From Betaproteobacteria bacterium (GTDB lineage: Bacteria; Pseudomonadota; Gammaproteobacteria; Burkholderiales; Casimicrobiaceae): a stretch of 64,000 nt of DNA. The stretch is taken from the NCBI GenBank assembly GCA_016861105.1, contig BOKS01000009.1:115926-179925 (forward strand), read 5' to 3'. The notes under the pieces are model-generated. The model ran no database searches. It was not told where the DNA came from and worked only from the letters and a program-made list of their open reading frames with translations. Position numbers and translations under genes: made by a program. Shown in pieces: positions 41,847 through 49,459 of this stretch. Each line of letters opens with the position of its first letter. Within the stretch, counting starts at the first letter, position 1.

Positions 41847-42770
41847 ATGCCCCGCTTCGACATCCTCTCCATCGGCGAGCCGATGATCGAGTTCAACCAG
41901 ACCACCCCCGGCGAGCCCGGCTACCTGCAGGGCTTCGGCGGCGACACGTCGAACATGACGATCGCCGCCGCGCGCCAGGGCGCGCGCACGAGCTACGTGA
42001 CGCGCCTCGGCGACGACGAGTTCGGGCGCCTGTTCCTCGAATTGTGGGCGCGCGAAGGCGTGGACGCGAGCGCGGTCGCCATCGACCGGCAGGCGCACAC
42101 CGCGGTCTACTTCGTCACGCACGGCCCGTCGGGCCACGTGTTCAGCTACCTGCGCGCCGGGTCCGCGGCGAGCCGCATGACGCCGCCGGAGGTCCCGGAC
42201 GCGCTGCTTCGGGAGACGCGCTACGTGCACGCGTCGGGCATCAGCATGGCGATCTCCGCGTCGGCGTCCGACACGGTCCTCGCCTCGTTCGAGACGGCGA
42301 AGGCGGCCGGCGCGCGGATCGCGTTCGATTCGAACCTGCGCCTCAAGCTGTGGCCGCTCGCGCGCGCGCGCGCGATGATCGGCGCCGCCGCCCGCCTCGC
42401 CGACTACTTCTTCCCGAGCCTCGAGGACGCGCAGGCGCTCTCGGGCCTCGAGGATCCCGGCGCGATCGTCGACTGGGCGCACGCGCTCGGCGCCCCCACG
42501 GTGTTCCTCAAGCTCGGGCCGGGCGGCGTCGTGGTCAGCGACGGCACGCGCCGCGAGCGCGTGCCGGGGCACGCGGTCAAGGCGGTCGACGCGACCGGCG
42601 CCGGCGACTGCTTCTGCGGCGCGGCCCTCGCGCGGCTCGCGGCCGGCGACGGCATCGTCGACGCGGCGCGCTACGCGAATGCCGCCGCCGCGCTCGCGAC
42701 GACCGGCTTCGGCGCCGTGGCGCCGCTGCCCCGCCCCGACGCGGTGCGCGCGCTGCTGGCGAAGGGCTGA
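41847..42770 (+). CDS. kdgK: PfkB-family sugar kinase, probably 2-keto-3-deoxygluconate kinase
   Basis: 307 residues. N-terminal SIGEPMIEFNQ and GGDTSNMTIAAARQGARTSYVTRLGDDEFG match KdgK-type kinases. The catalytic-base motif is DATGAGDCFCGA near residues 249-260, and the RAGSAASRM segment contributes substrate recognition. FDSNLRLKLWP is also typical of KdgK. It would phosphorylate 2-keto-3-deoxygluconate or a related sugar acid. No ribosome-binding site precedes the ATG, which directly follows a C-rich tract. The gene is convergent with the SDR gene 10 bp downstream. Confidence 0.8.
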   Translation: MPRFDILSIGEPMIEFNQTTPGEPGYLQGFGGDTSNMTIAAARQGARTSYVTRLGDDEFGRLFLELWAREGVDASAVAIDRQAHTAVYFVTHGPSGHVFSYLRAGSAASRMTPPEVPDALLRETRYVHASGISMAISASASDTVLASFETAKAAGARIAFDSNLRLKLWPLARARAMIGAAARLADYFFPSLEDAQALSGLEDPGAIVDWAHALGAPTVFLKLGPGGVVVSDGTRRERVPGHAVKAVDATGAGDCFCGAALARLAAGDGIVDAARYANAAAALATTGFGAVAPLPRPDAVRALLAKG

Positions 42771-42780
42771 CGCGGGTGGG

Positions 42781-43560
42781 TCAGAAGGTCCCGGGAAACG
42801 CCCCGCCGTCGATCAGGAGGTTCTGCCCGACGACGTAGCCCGCGTGCGCGCTGCACAGGAACGCGCAGTACGCGCCGAACTCCTCCGGCCGTCCGAAGCG
42901 GCCGGCCACGCTCGTGTCGCGGCGCATCGCATGGAACGCATCGGCGTCCTGCCCGGCCATGCGCGCCTGCGCGGCGAGTCCCACGCGCAGCCGGTCGGTC
43001 TCGAACAGCCCGGGCATCAGGTTGTTGAGCGTGACGTTGTGGCGCGCGACGGTGCGCGCGAGGCCGGCCACGAACCCGGTGAGGCCGCTGCGCGCCGCCG
43101 TCGACAGGCCGAGCCCCTCCATCGGGGCCTTCACCGCGGCCGAGGTGATGTTCACGATGCGGCCGAAGCGGCGCTCGACCATGGCGTCGACCGTCGCCTT
43201 GATCAGCGCGATGGGCGCCAGCATGTTCGCGTCGAGCGCGCGGATCCAGTCGTCGCGCGACCAGTCGCGGAAGTCGCCCGGCGGCGGCCCGCCGGCATTG
43301 TTGACCAGGATGTCGGGCTGCGGGCAGGCCGCGAGCGCGCTCGCGCGTCCTTCGGCCGTGGTGATGTCGCAGGCGACCCACGCCACGGCCCGGCCGGCCC
43401 GCTCGCCGATCTCCCCCGCGGCGCGCTCCACGTCGGCTCGCGTGCGCGCGAGGATCGTGACCTCGCAGCCGGCGTCGGCGAGCGCCTGCGCGCAGGCGCG
43501 CCCGAGACCCTTGCTGGACGCGCAGACCAGCGCGCGCCGTCCGGCGATGCCGAGGTCCAC
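42781..43560 (-). CDS. Atypical short-chain dehydrogenase lacking the YxxxK motif
   Basis: 259 residues, Rossmann fold. The nucleotide site is ALVCASSKGLGRA (residues 10-22), with VNNAGGPPPG (86-96) and the catalytic-region Ser140 in NITSAAV. In normal SDRs Tyr comes 13 residues after this serine and Lys four later. Here those positions are Ser153 and Arg157 in GLSTAARSG, so the YxxxK pair is replaced by SxxxR. The C-terminal GLFETDRLR and GYVVGQNLLIDGGAFPGTF are otherwise typical. It may use different chemistry or be a binding protein. It follows the MFS gene by 19 bp on the same strand. Confidence 0.8.
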   Translation of the reverse strand: MDLGIAGRRALVCASSKGLGRACAQALADAGCEVTILARTRADVERAAGEIGERAGRAVAWVACDITTAEGRASALAACPQPDILVNNAGGPPPGDFRDWSRDDWIRALDANMLAPIALIKATVDAMVERRFGRIVNITSAAVKAPMEGLGLSTAARSGLTGFVAGLARTVARHNVTLNNLMPGLFETDRLRVGLAAQARMAGQDADAFHAMRRDTSVAGRFGRPEEFGAYCAFLCSAHAGYVVGQNLLIDGGAFPGTF

Positions 43561-43579
43561 GGCGGCGCCCCGCGTCCGT

Positions 43580-44776
43580 TCAGCCCGGCGCGAGCGCGCG
43601 CCGCACGGACACGACGGTGACGATCGACACGGCGAAGAGACCGGCCACCGCGAGGAACATGGCCTGCGCCATCTGGTGGTCGAGCAGCAGGCCGAACCAC
43701 AGCGGGCCGAGCGTCGCGCCGACGTCGAGGCCCGAGTAGACGAAGCCGTAGATGCGGCCGGCCGCGCCGCGCGGCGTGGCGCTCTTCACGATCAGGTCGC
43801 GCGACGGCCCGGTCGCGCCCATCGCGAACCCGATGAGGGCGAAGAACGGCAGCAGCACCGCCTGCGGAAGGCCGAAGGCGACCACCGCGGTCAGCACCGC
43901 CGAGACCGCGAGTCCCAGCGCGGCGACGCGGTCGTGCCGGTCGGTGCGCGAGGCGACGAACCCGCCCGCGAGGATGCCCAGCGAAGCGCCGAGCAGGTAG
44001 GTCGTGACCGCCGAGTTCGCGAGCGCGAGCGGGACCGCGAAGCCGCTGTTCAGCGCGCTCGCGGCGAACGTCTGCATGCCGACGGTGGCCATCGTCTGCA
44101 CGATGAAGAACGCGAAGCACGACAGGATCGCCGCCTGCCGGAAGAGCGCCACGCTGCCGCGCAGCGTGTGGTGGCGCGCGTCCGGGTGGCGCTCGGAGAC
44201 GAGGTAGGCGCGCTGCGTGGCGAGCACGCCGAGGACCACCAGCCCCGCCGCCCCCATGATCAGCAACGCCTCCCGCCACCCGAGCACCGTCGCGAGGCCG
44301 TAGCTCACGACCGGGGCGAGCGCATAGCCGAGGTTGCCGCCGATGCCGTGCGTCGAGTACGCGTGGCCGAGCCGGCGCTGCGCGACGCTCGCGTTCAGGA
44401 TCGCGAAGTCGGCCGGGTGGAACACGCCGTTGCCGATCCCCATCAGGACCGCCACGGGAAACAGCCAGCCTATGCCCGGCACCAGCGATGCGAGCAGCGT
44501 GCCGCCCGCCGCCAGCGCCAGCCCCGCGAGCAGCACGGGCCGCGCGCCGATGCGGTCGACGACGAAGCCGGCGACGAACTGCGTCACGCCCGAGGCGACG
44601 TAGTAGAGGCCGACGAGCGCGCCGAGCAGCGTCCACGAGACGCCGAACTCCGCGCGCAGCAGCGGGAACAGCGGCGGCAGCGCGAGCTGGTAGAGGTGCG
44701 ACATGCCGTGCGCCATGCCGACGAGCCCGATCACGCGGGCGTCGCGGCGGAACGAGTCGGCGGGGGATGCGTCCAA
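43580..44776 (-). CDS. Major facilitator superfamily transporter
   Basis: 398 residues from the TTG at 44776, with about 12 helices. [27 protein letters not shown] is the loop 2-3 signature, and [19 protein letters not shown] and [22 protein letters not shown] are typical of the fosmidomycin-resistance-like MFS branch. An in-frame GTG at 44842 exists, but a -10-like TATAGT lies just there, so I prefer the shorter form. It shares a unit with the SDR gene and is divergent from msrB. Substrate unknown; efflux or uptake of a small acid is possible. Confidence 0.8.
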   Translation of the reverse strand: MDASPADSFRRDARVIGLVGMAHGMSHLYQLALPPLFPLLRAEFGVSWTLLGALVGLYYVASGVTQFVAGFVVDRIGARPVLLAGLALAAGGTLLASLVPGIGWLFPVAVLMGIGNGVFHPADFAILNASVAQRRLGHAYSTHGIGGNLGYALAPVVSYGLATVLGWREALLIMGAAGLVVLGVLATQRAYLVSERHPDARHHTLRGSVALFRQAAILSCFAFFIVQTMATVGMQTFAASALNSGFAVPLALANSAVTTYLLGASLGILAGGFVASRTDRHDRVAALGLAVSAVLTAVVAFGLPQAVLLPFFALIGFAMGATGPSRDLIVKSATPRGAAGRIYGFVYSGLDVGATLGPLWFGLLLDHQMAQAMFLAVAGLFAVSIVTVVSVRRALAPG

Positions 44777-44840
44777 GGCGGGCGGGCGACGTCGGGAGCG
44801 CGCCGCGGCGGGAAGGAGCGGCGCGCGGGCACGGCATGGC

Positions 44841-44846
44841 ACTATA
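44841..44846 (-). promoter_or_regulatory. -10-like element in the MFS/msrB divergent spacer
   Basis: TATAGT on the minus strand, within CACTATATCAAATC on the plus strand, the only AT-rich stretch in the spacer. It may serve the MFS gene and, read the other way, msrB. No clear -35 on either strand. Confidence 0.35.
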
Positions 44847-44885
44847 TCAAATCGGCAGCGGCCCGCCGGGCCACGGAGCAACGGG

Positions 44886-45284
44886 ATGGCGAACAGGATC
44901 GAGAAGCCGGACGCGGACTGGCGCGCGCAGCTCACGCCCGAGCAGTACCGTGTCACGCGGCGCAAGGGCACGGAGCGCGCGTTCAGCGGCGCCTACTGGG
45001 ACGAGCACCGCGACGGGACCTACCGCTGCGTGTGCTGCGGCACGCCGCTGTTCGACGCGGCGACGAAGTTCGACTCGGGCACCGGGTGGCCGTCGTTCTA
45101 CGCGCCGCTCGACAAGGCGAACGTCGCGGAGAAGGACGACCGCAGCCTGTTCATGCGGCGCACCGAGGTGGTGTGCGCGGCCTGCGACGCGCACCTCGGG
45201 CACGTGTTCCCCGACGGTCCCGCGCCGACGGGCCTGCGCTACTGCATGAACTCCGCCGCCCTCGCCTTCGAGCCGAAGGCGTGA
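44886..45284 (+). CDS. msrB: Peptide-methionine (R)-S-oxide reductase MsrB
   Basis: Repairs oxidised methionine. 132 residues. Two CxxC zinc pairs (CVCC near 51-54 and CAAC near 100-103), the family motif [36 protein letters not shown] with the catalytic Cys, and an N-terminal [15 protein letters not shown]. The ATG at 44886 opens [16 protein letters not shown]. 43 bp before the response regulator; it may be cotranscribed with the two-component genes. Confidence 0.93.
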   Translation: MANRIEKPDADWRAQLTPEQYRVTRRKGTERAFSGAYWDEHRDGTYRCVCCGTPLFDAATKFDSGTGWPSFYAPLDKANVAEKDDRSLFMRRTEVVCAACDAHLGHVFPDGPAPTGLRYCMNSAALAFEPKA

Positions 45285-45327
45285 GGCTGGCGGGCCGCGG
45301 CCGGTGCGGTCGCGGCCTGCAGGCGCC

Positions 45328-45993
45328 ATGCGGCTGCTGCTCGCCGAGGACGACCCAATGATCGGCACGGCCGTCGCGCGCGGCCTCGCGCAGGACGGCT
45401 TCGTCGTCGACTGGGTGCGCGACGGCGCGGCCGCCGACGCCGCGCTGCGCGACGACGTCCACGAGGTCCTGCTGCTCGACCTCGGGCTGCCGCGCAAGGC
45501 GGGCCTCGACGTGCTCGCCGCGCTGCGCGCGCGCGGCGACGCGCGGCCGGTGCTGATCCTCACGGCGCGCGACGCCGTCGCGGACCGCGTCGCCGGGCTC
45601 GACGCGGGCGCCGACGACTACCTGGTCAAGCCCTTCGACCTCGACGAGCTCGGCGCGCGCATCCGCGCGCTCGCGCGGCGCCGCGCCGGCCGGGCCGCGC
45701 CGGTGCTCGTGCACGGCGCGCTGGTGCTCGACCCGGCCGCGCGCACGGTGACGCGCGACGGCACGCCGGTCGCGCTGTCGCCGCGCGAGTTCGCGCTGCT
45801 GGAGGCGCTGATGCGGCGTCCCGGCGCCGTTCTCTCGCGCGCGCAGCTGGAGGAACGGCTCTACGGCTGGAACGAATCGGTGGACAGCAACGCGGTGGAG
45901 GTGCACCTGCACGGGCTGCGCCGCAAGCTCGGCGCCGAGGCGATCCGCAACGTGCGCGGCGTGGGCTGGACGCTCGCGCCGGCGCGGCGTTGA
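45328..45993 (+). CDS. Two-component response regulator, OmpR/QseB type
   Basis: 221 residues. The receiver domain has LLLAEDDPMIG, the phosphorylation site Asp51 in LLLDLGLPRKAG, TAR, and KPFDLDEL. The winged-helix output domain starts near 125 with LVLDPAARTVTRDGTPVALSPREFALLEALM, and ends DSNAVEVHLHGLRRKLG and RGVGWTLAP. The sequence suits the QseB/TctD/PmrA group. The stop overlaps the start of the sensor gene. Confidence 0.9.
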   Translation: MRLLLAEDDPMIGTAVARGLAQDGFVVDWVRDGAAADAALRDDVHEVLLLDLGLPRKAGLDVLAALRARGDARPVLILTARDAVADRVAGLDAGADDYLVKPFDLDELGARIRALARRRAGRAAPVLVHGALVLDPAARTVTRDGTPVALSPREFALLEALMRRPGAVLSRAQLEERLYGWNESVDSNAVEVHLHGLRRKLGAEAIRNVRGVGWTLAPARR

Positions 45994-47336
45994 CCGCGTC
46001 CCGCCCTGCGGCGGCGGCCGCGCCCGCGCGCCGCGCGCCGTCGATCCGGCGCACGCTCGCGCTGTGGCTCGCCGCCGGGCTCGCCGCCGCGCTGGTCGCG
46101 GCCGCGGCGCTCACCTACCTTCGCGCCCGCGACGAGGCGAACGCGCTGTTCGACCTGCACCTGCGCCAGACGGCGGCGTCGATCACGGGGTTGCCGATCG
46201 CCGGCGGCGGCCCGCTCGCCGGCGCCGTGGAAGAGGGGCTCGTCGTCCAGATCTGGGACGGGCGCGGCGTGCGCGTCTACCGCTCGCAGGGCGGCGCGGA
46301 CGAGTCACGCATGCCCGGCCGCGCAGGCCCCGGCTTCGCGACGATCGACACGCCGGAGGGCCGCTATCGCGTCTTCAGCGTGATCGCCGGCGGGCAGCTC
46401 GTGCAGGTCGGGCAGCCGCTCGCGGTGCGCAACGAGCTGGCCGCGCGCCTCGCGGCCTCCACGGTGCTGCCGCTCGCGATCGCGGCGCCGCTGATCGCGC
46501 TGCTCGTCGGCGTCGCGATCCAGCGCGGCCTCGCGCCGCTCAACCGCGTCGCCGCCGCGGTCCAGAAGCGCTCGCCGCAGCAGCTCGCGCCGCTGGCGGC
46601 GACCGGCTGGCCGCGCGAAGTGCTGCCGCTGGTCGAGGCGCTGAACGGCCTGCTGGGCCGGCTCGACCGCGCGCTCGACGCGCAGCGCGCGTTCGTGGCC
46701 GACGCCGCGCACGAGCTGCGCTCGCCGCTCGCCGCGCTCGGGTTGCAGGCGCAGCTCGCCGAGCGCGCGGCGGATCCGGCGGAGCGGACGCGCGCGCTCG
46801 GCGAGTTGCGCGGCGGGCTCGCGCGCGCCACGCGCGTGGTCGAGCAGCTGCTCGCGCTCGCGCGGCAGGAACCCGGGGTCGCCGAGCGGCCGTTCGCGGC
46901 CGTCGACCTCGCCGCCGTCGCCCGCGACGTGGTGGCGGCGCTCGCGCCGCTCGCCGCCGCGAAGTCCGTCGACGTCGGCGTGGAGCGCGCGGACCCGCTC
47001 CGCGTGCAGGGTGACGCCGACGCGCTCGCCACGCTGCTCGCCAACCTCGTCGACAACGCGATCCGCTACGTGCCGGCCGGGGGGCGCGTCGACGTCCTGG
47101 TGGAAGCCGGGCCCCCGGGCACGCTCGTCGTCCGCGACGACGGCCCCGGCGTGCCCGCGCACGCGCGCGAGCGGCTGTTCGGACGCTTCGTGCGGGGCGG
47201 CGAGGACGCGGCGCAGGGCAGCGGCCTCGGCCTCGCCATCGTCAAGCGCATCGCGGAGCGCCACGGGGCGTCGGTGACGCTCGCCGAGGGCATCGGCGGG
47301 CGCGGGCTGGGCGTGACCGTGACCTTCGCGACCTGA
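45990..47336 (+). CDS. Sensor histidine kinase, QseC type
   Basis: 448 residues. The TTG at 45990 overlaps the regulator stop as TTGA. Two transmembrane segments (about residues 25-48 and 158-182) enclose a short periplasmic sensor of the 2CSK_N type. The H-box is ADAAHELRSPLAALGLQ (His241), the N-box NLVDNAIRYVPAGG, and the ATP lid DDGPGVP and GSGLGLAIVKR. The N-terminus is Arg-rich. The signal is unknown. A candidate box for its regulator lies upstream of the htrA gene at 53.4 kb. Confidence 0.88.
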   Translation: MTASRPAAAAAPARRAPSIRRTLALWLAAGLAAALVAAAALTYLRARDEANALFDLHLRQTAASITGLPIAGGGPLAGAVEEGLVVQIWDGRGVRVYRSQGGADESRMPGRAGPGFATIDTPEGRYRVFSVIAGGQLVQVGQPLAVRNELAARLAASTVLPLAIAAPLIALLVGVAIQRGLAPLNRVAAAVQKRSPQQLAPLAATGWPREVLPLVEALNGLLGRLDRALDAQRAFVADAAHELRSPLAALGLQAQLAERAADPAERTRALGELRGGLARATRVVEQLLALARQEPGVAERPFAAVDLAAVARDVVAALAPLAAAKSVDVGVERADPLRVQGDADALATLLANLVDNAIRYVPAGGRVDVLVEAGPPGTLVVRDDGPGVPAHARERLFGRFVRGGEDAAQGSGLGLAIVKRIAERHGASVTLAEGIGGRGLGVTVTFAT

Positions 47337-47366
47337 GGTGCGGTCGTGCAGCGCGTCGGCCGGCGT

Positions 47367-48269
47367 TCAGCGCGGCTCGCCGGCGCCCGCGCCGCCGCGC
47401 GCGCGCGAGCGTGCGAGCAGCTGGTCCCACGCCGCGTCGACCTCGGCCTGCAGCGCCGCCACCTCGTCGTCGGCGAGCCCGCGGTAGCGCGCCTGCAGCG
47501 AGAGGTACTCGGCCACGGGCCGCGTGCGCGTGTCCACGTTCAGCGTCCAGCGCGTCCCGTCCTCGACCTCGACCAGCGGGAACGCACCGCACTCGACGGC
47601 GTAGCGGGCGGCCTTGAGTCCGGCGTCGTCGGGCAGGCCCCAGCCGTCGAGGCAGGGAATCAGCACGCTCATGAAGCGCATGCCGCGGATCGCCTTCGCC
47701 TTCTCGACCTTGCGCACGAGATCGGGCAGGTGCGACGCGCTGGCGGTGGCGACGTAGGGCACGCCGTGCGCGGCCATGATCTCGACGAGGTTCTTCTTGC
47801 GCGACGTCTTGCCCGCCGGCGTGGAGCCGGTGCGCGCGTAGTGCGGCGTCGACGAGGACTTCTGCGCGCCCGTGTTCATGTAGCCTTCGTTGTCGAGGCA
47901 CACGTACAGCATGTCCTCGTTGCGCTCGGCCGCGGACGACAGGCACTGGAAGCCGATGTCGTAGGTGCCGCCGTCGCCGGCGAGCACCAGCACCTGCGTG
48001 TCGCGCCGCCCGGTCGCGTTCAGCGCGCGGCGCAGCCCGGAGGCCGCCGCCGCGCTCGACTCGAGCGTCGGCTGGTAGACGGGGATGCGCAGCGACGACA
48101 TGGGCTGCGGCCCGGCGATGACGGCCATGCACGACGGCGGGATCACCGCCATCGTGTCGGGCCCCATCGTCGCCAGCACGTGGCGCGCGGTGAGCGCGTC
48201 GATGCAGCCGGGGCACGCCGCGTGCCCGGAGCAGAGCATCGCCTCGCGCTGGACGTCGAGCGGAGTCAT
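47367..48269 (-). CDS. 2-oxoacid:ferredoxin oxidoreductase, beta (TPP) subunit
   Basis: 300 residues. GHAACPGCIDAL near the N-terminus holds the conserved Cys of the proximal cluster region. The TPP and metal site is LAGDGGTYDIGFQCLSSAAERNEDMLYVCLDNEGYMNTG. PVYQPTLESSA and TGSTPAGKTSRKKNL match pyruvate/2-oxoacid oxidoreductase beta chains. Start ATG 48269 is five bases after the alpha stop. Family members act on pyruvate, 2-oxoisovalerate, phenylglyoxylate or oxalate; the substrate here cannot be read from motifs. Confidence 0.85.
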   Translation of the reverse strand: MTPLDVQREAMLCSGHAACPGCIDALTARHVLATMGPDTMAVIPPSCMAVIAGPQPMSSLRIPVYQPTLESSAAAASGLRRALNATGRRDTQVLVLAGDGGTYDIGFQCLSSAAERNEDMLYVCLDNEGYMNTGAQKSSSTPHYARTGSTPAGKTSRKKNLVEIMAAHGVPYVATASASHLPDLVRKVEKAKAIRGMRFMSVLIPCLDGWGLPDDAGLKAARYAVECGAFPLVEVEDGTRWTLNVDTRTRPVAEYLSLQARYRGLADDEVAALQAEVDAAWDQLLARSRARGGAGAGEPR

Positions 48270-48274
48270 GGCGT

Positions 48275-49459
48275 TCACCTCACCCACACGGATTCGGGAC
48301 GCGGCGTCGTGCCGCGGCACTCGCGCGCGAACGCCGCGATCCGCTGCGGCGGCACGTTGACGCCGCCCACGCCGGCGAGCAGCCCGTGCACGCGCGGCGC
48401 CTCCGGCGCGCCGTAGAGCGCGGCGCGCAGCTCCTGGTGCAGGATGCCGCCGGCGCCCGGCGAGTGGTTGCGGTCGAGGACGACCACGTCGCGGATGCCG
48501 GCCAGCGCCGCGCGCAGCGCCGCCGCAGGCAGGGGCCGGAACAGGCGCAGCTTGACCAGTCCGACGGCCTCGCCGGCCTCACGCAGCGCGTCGACGGCGA
48601 CGCGGGCCGTGCCGCACATGCTGCCCATCGTGACCACCACGGCGTCCGCGTCCTCGCAGCGGTAGCGCTCGACGACGCCCCAGCCGCGCCCGAAGCGCCG
48701 CTGCCACTCGCCGTCCGCCTGCGCCAGCAGCGCCGGCACGCCGTCCATCGCCTCCTGCAGCGCGACGCGGTGGCGGTAGAACATGTCCTGCGAGACGACG
48801 TTGCCCCAGGAACTCGCGCTCGCCGTGTCGAGCCGGCGGGGCGGCGCGAACGGCGGCAGGTAGGCGTCCACCTCCGTCTGCGACGGCACGTCCACCGGCT
48901 CCATCGCGTGCGACACGTAGAACGCGTCGAGGCTCACGAGCACGGGCAGCAGCGCCTGCTCGGCCACGCGGAACGCCTGCAGCACGCTGTCGAGCGCTTC
49001 CTGCGCGCTCTCGACGTACAGCTGCACCCAGCCGGTGTCGCGCTGCGCGAGGCTGTCCGTGTGGTCGGGCCAGAACGCCCACGGCGAGGCGACCGTCCGG
49101 TTGACGTTGGCCATCACGATCGGCACGCGCGCCCCGCTGGCGTAGTGCAGCAGCTCGTGCATCAGCAGCAGGCCCTGCGACGCCGTGGCCGTGAACACGC
49201 GCGCGCCCGCGAGCGAGGCCGGGATGCACGCCGACATGACGGAGTGCTCCGACTCGGGGGTGATGATCTCGGCGTCGAGCACGCCCTGCGCCTGGAACTC
49301 GGTCAGCTTTTCGAGCACCGGCGTCTGCGGCGTGATCGGATACACGGGGCACACCTGCGGCCGCGCGAGGCGCGCGCCCCAGGCGACGGCCTCGTTGCCG
49401 GTCAGCAGCAGCGTCCGCGCGGCGACGGCGTCGGCGACGGCGTCGGCGACGGCGTCCAT
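48275..49459 (-). CDS. 2-oxoacid:ferredoxin oxidoreductase, alpha subunit
   Basis: 394 residues. VCPVYPITPQTPVLEKLTEF is the alpha-chain signature, with ESEHSVMSACIPASLAGARVFTATASQGLLLMHE, then NVNRTVASPWAFWPDHTDSLAQRDTGWVQLYVES in the active-site region. The N-terminus begins MDAVADAVADAVAAR, encoded by three perfect 12-bp repeats directly after the start codon. The ATG overlaps the stop of the upstream subunit by one base. Confidence 0.87.
   Translation of the reverse strand: MDAVADAVADAVAARTLLLTGNEAVAWGARLARPQVCPVYPITPQTPVLEKLTEFQAQGVLDAEIITPESEHSVMSACIPASLAGARVFTATASQGLLLMHELLHYASGARVPIVMANVNRTVASPWAFWPDHTDSLAQRDTGWVQLYVESAQEALDSVLQAFRVAEQALLPVLVSLDAFYVSHAMEPVDVPSQTEVDAYLPPFAPPRRLDTASASSWGNVVSQDMFYRHRVALQEAMDGVPALLAQADGEWQRRFGRGWGVVERYRCEDADAVVVTMGSMCGTARVAVDALREAGEAVGLVKLRLFRPLPAAALRAALAGIRDVVVLDRNHSPGAGGILHQELRAALYGAPEAPRVHGLLAGVGGVNVPPQRIAAFARECRGTTPRPESVWVR
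49421..49456. repeat. Three perfect 12-bp tandem repeats in the alpha-subunit start region
   Basis: GGCGACGGCGTC occurs three times in a row, at 49421-49432, 49433-49444 and 49445-49456, immediately inside the alpha-subunit start codon. It encodes a D-A-V-A tetrapeptide repeat. The in-frame 12-bp unit can expand or shrink by slippage without a frameshift, so N-terminal length may vary between strains. Confidence 0.85.
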
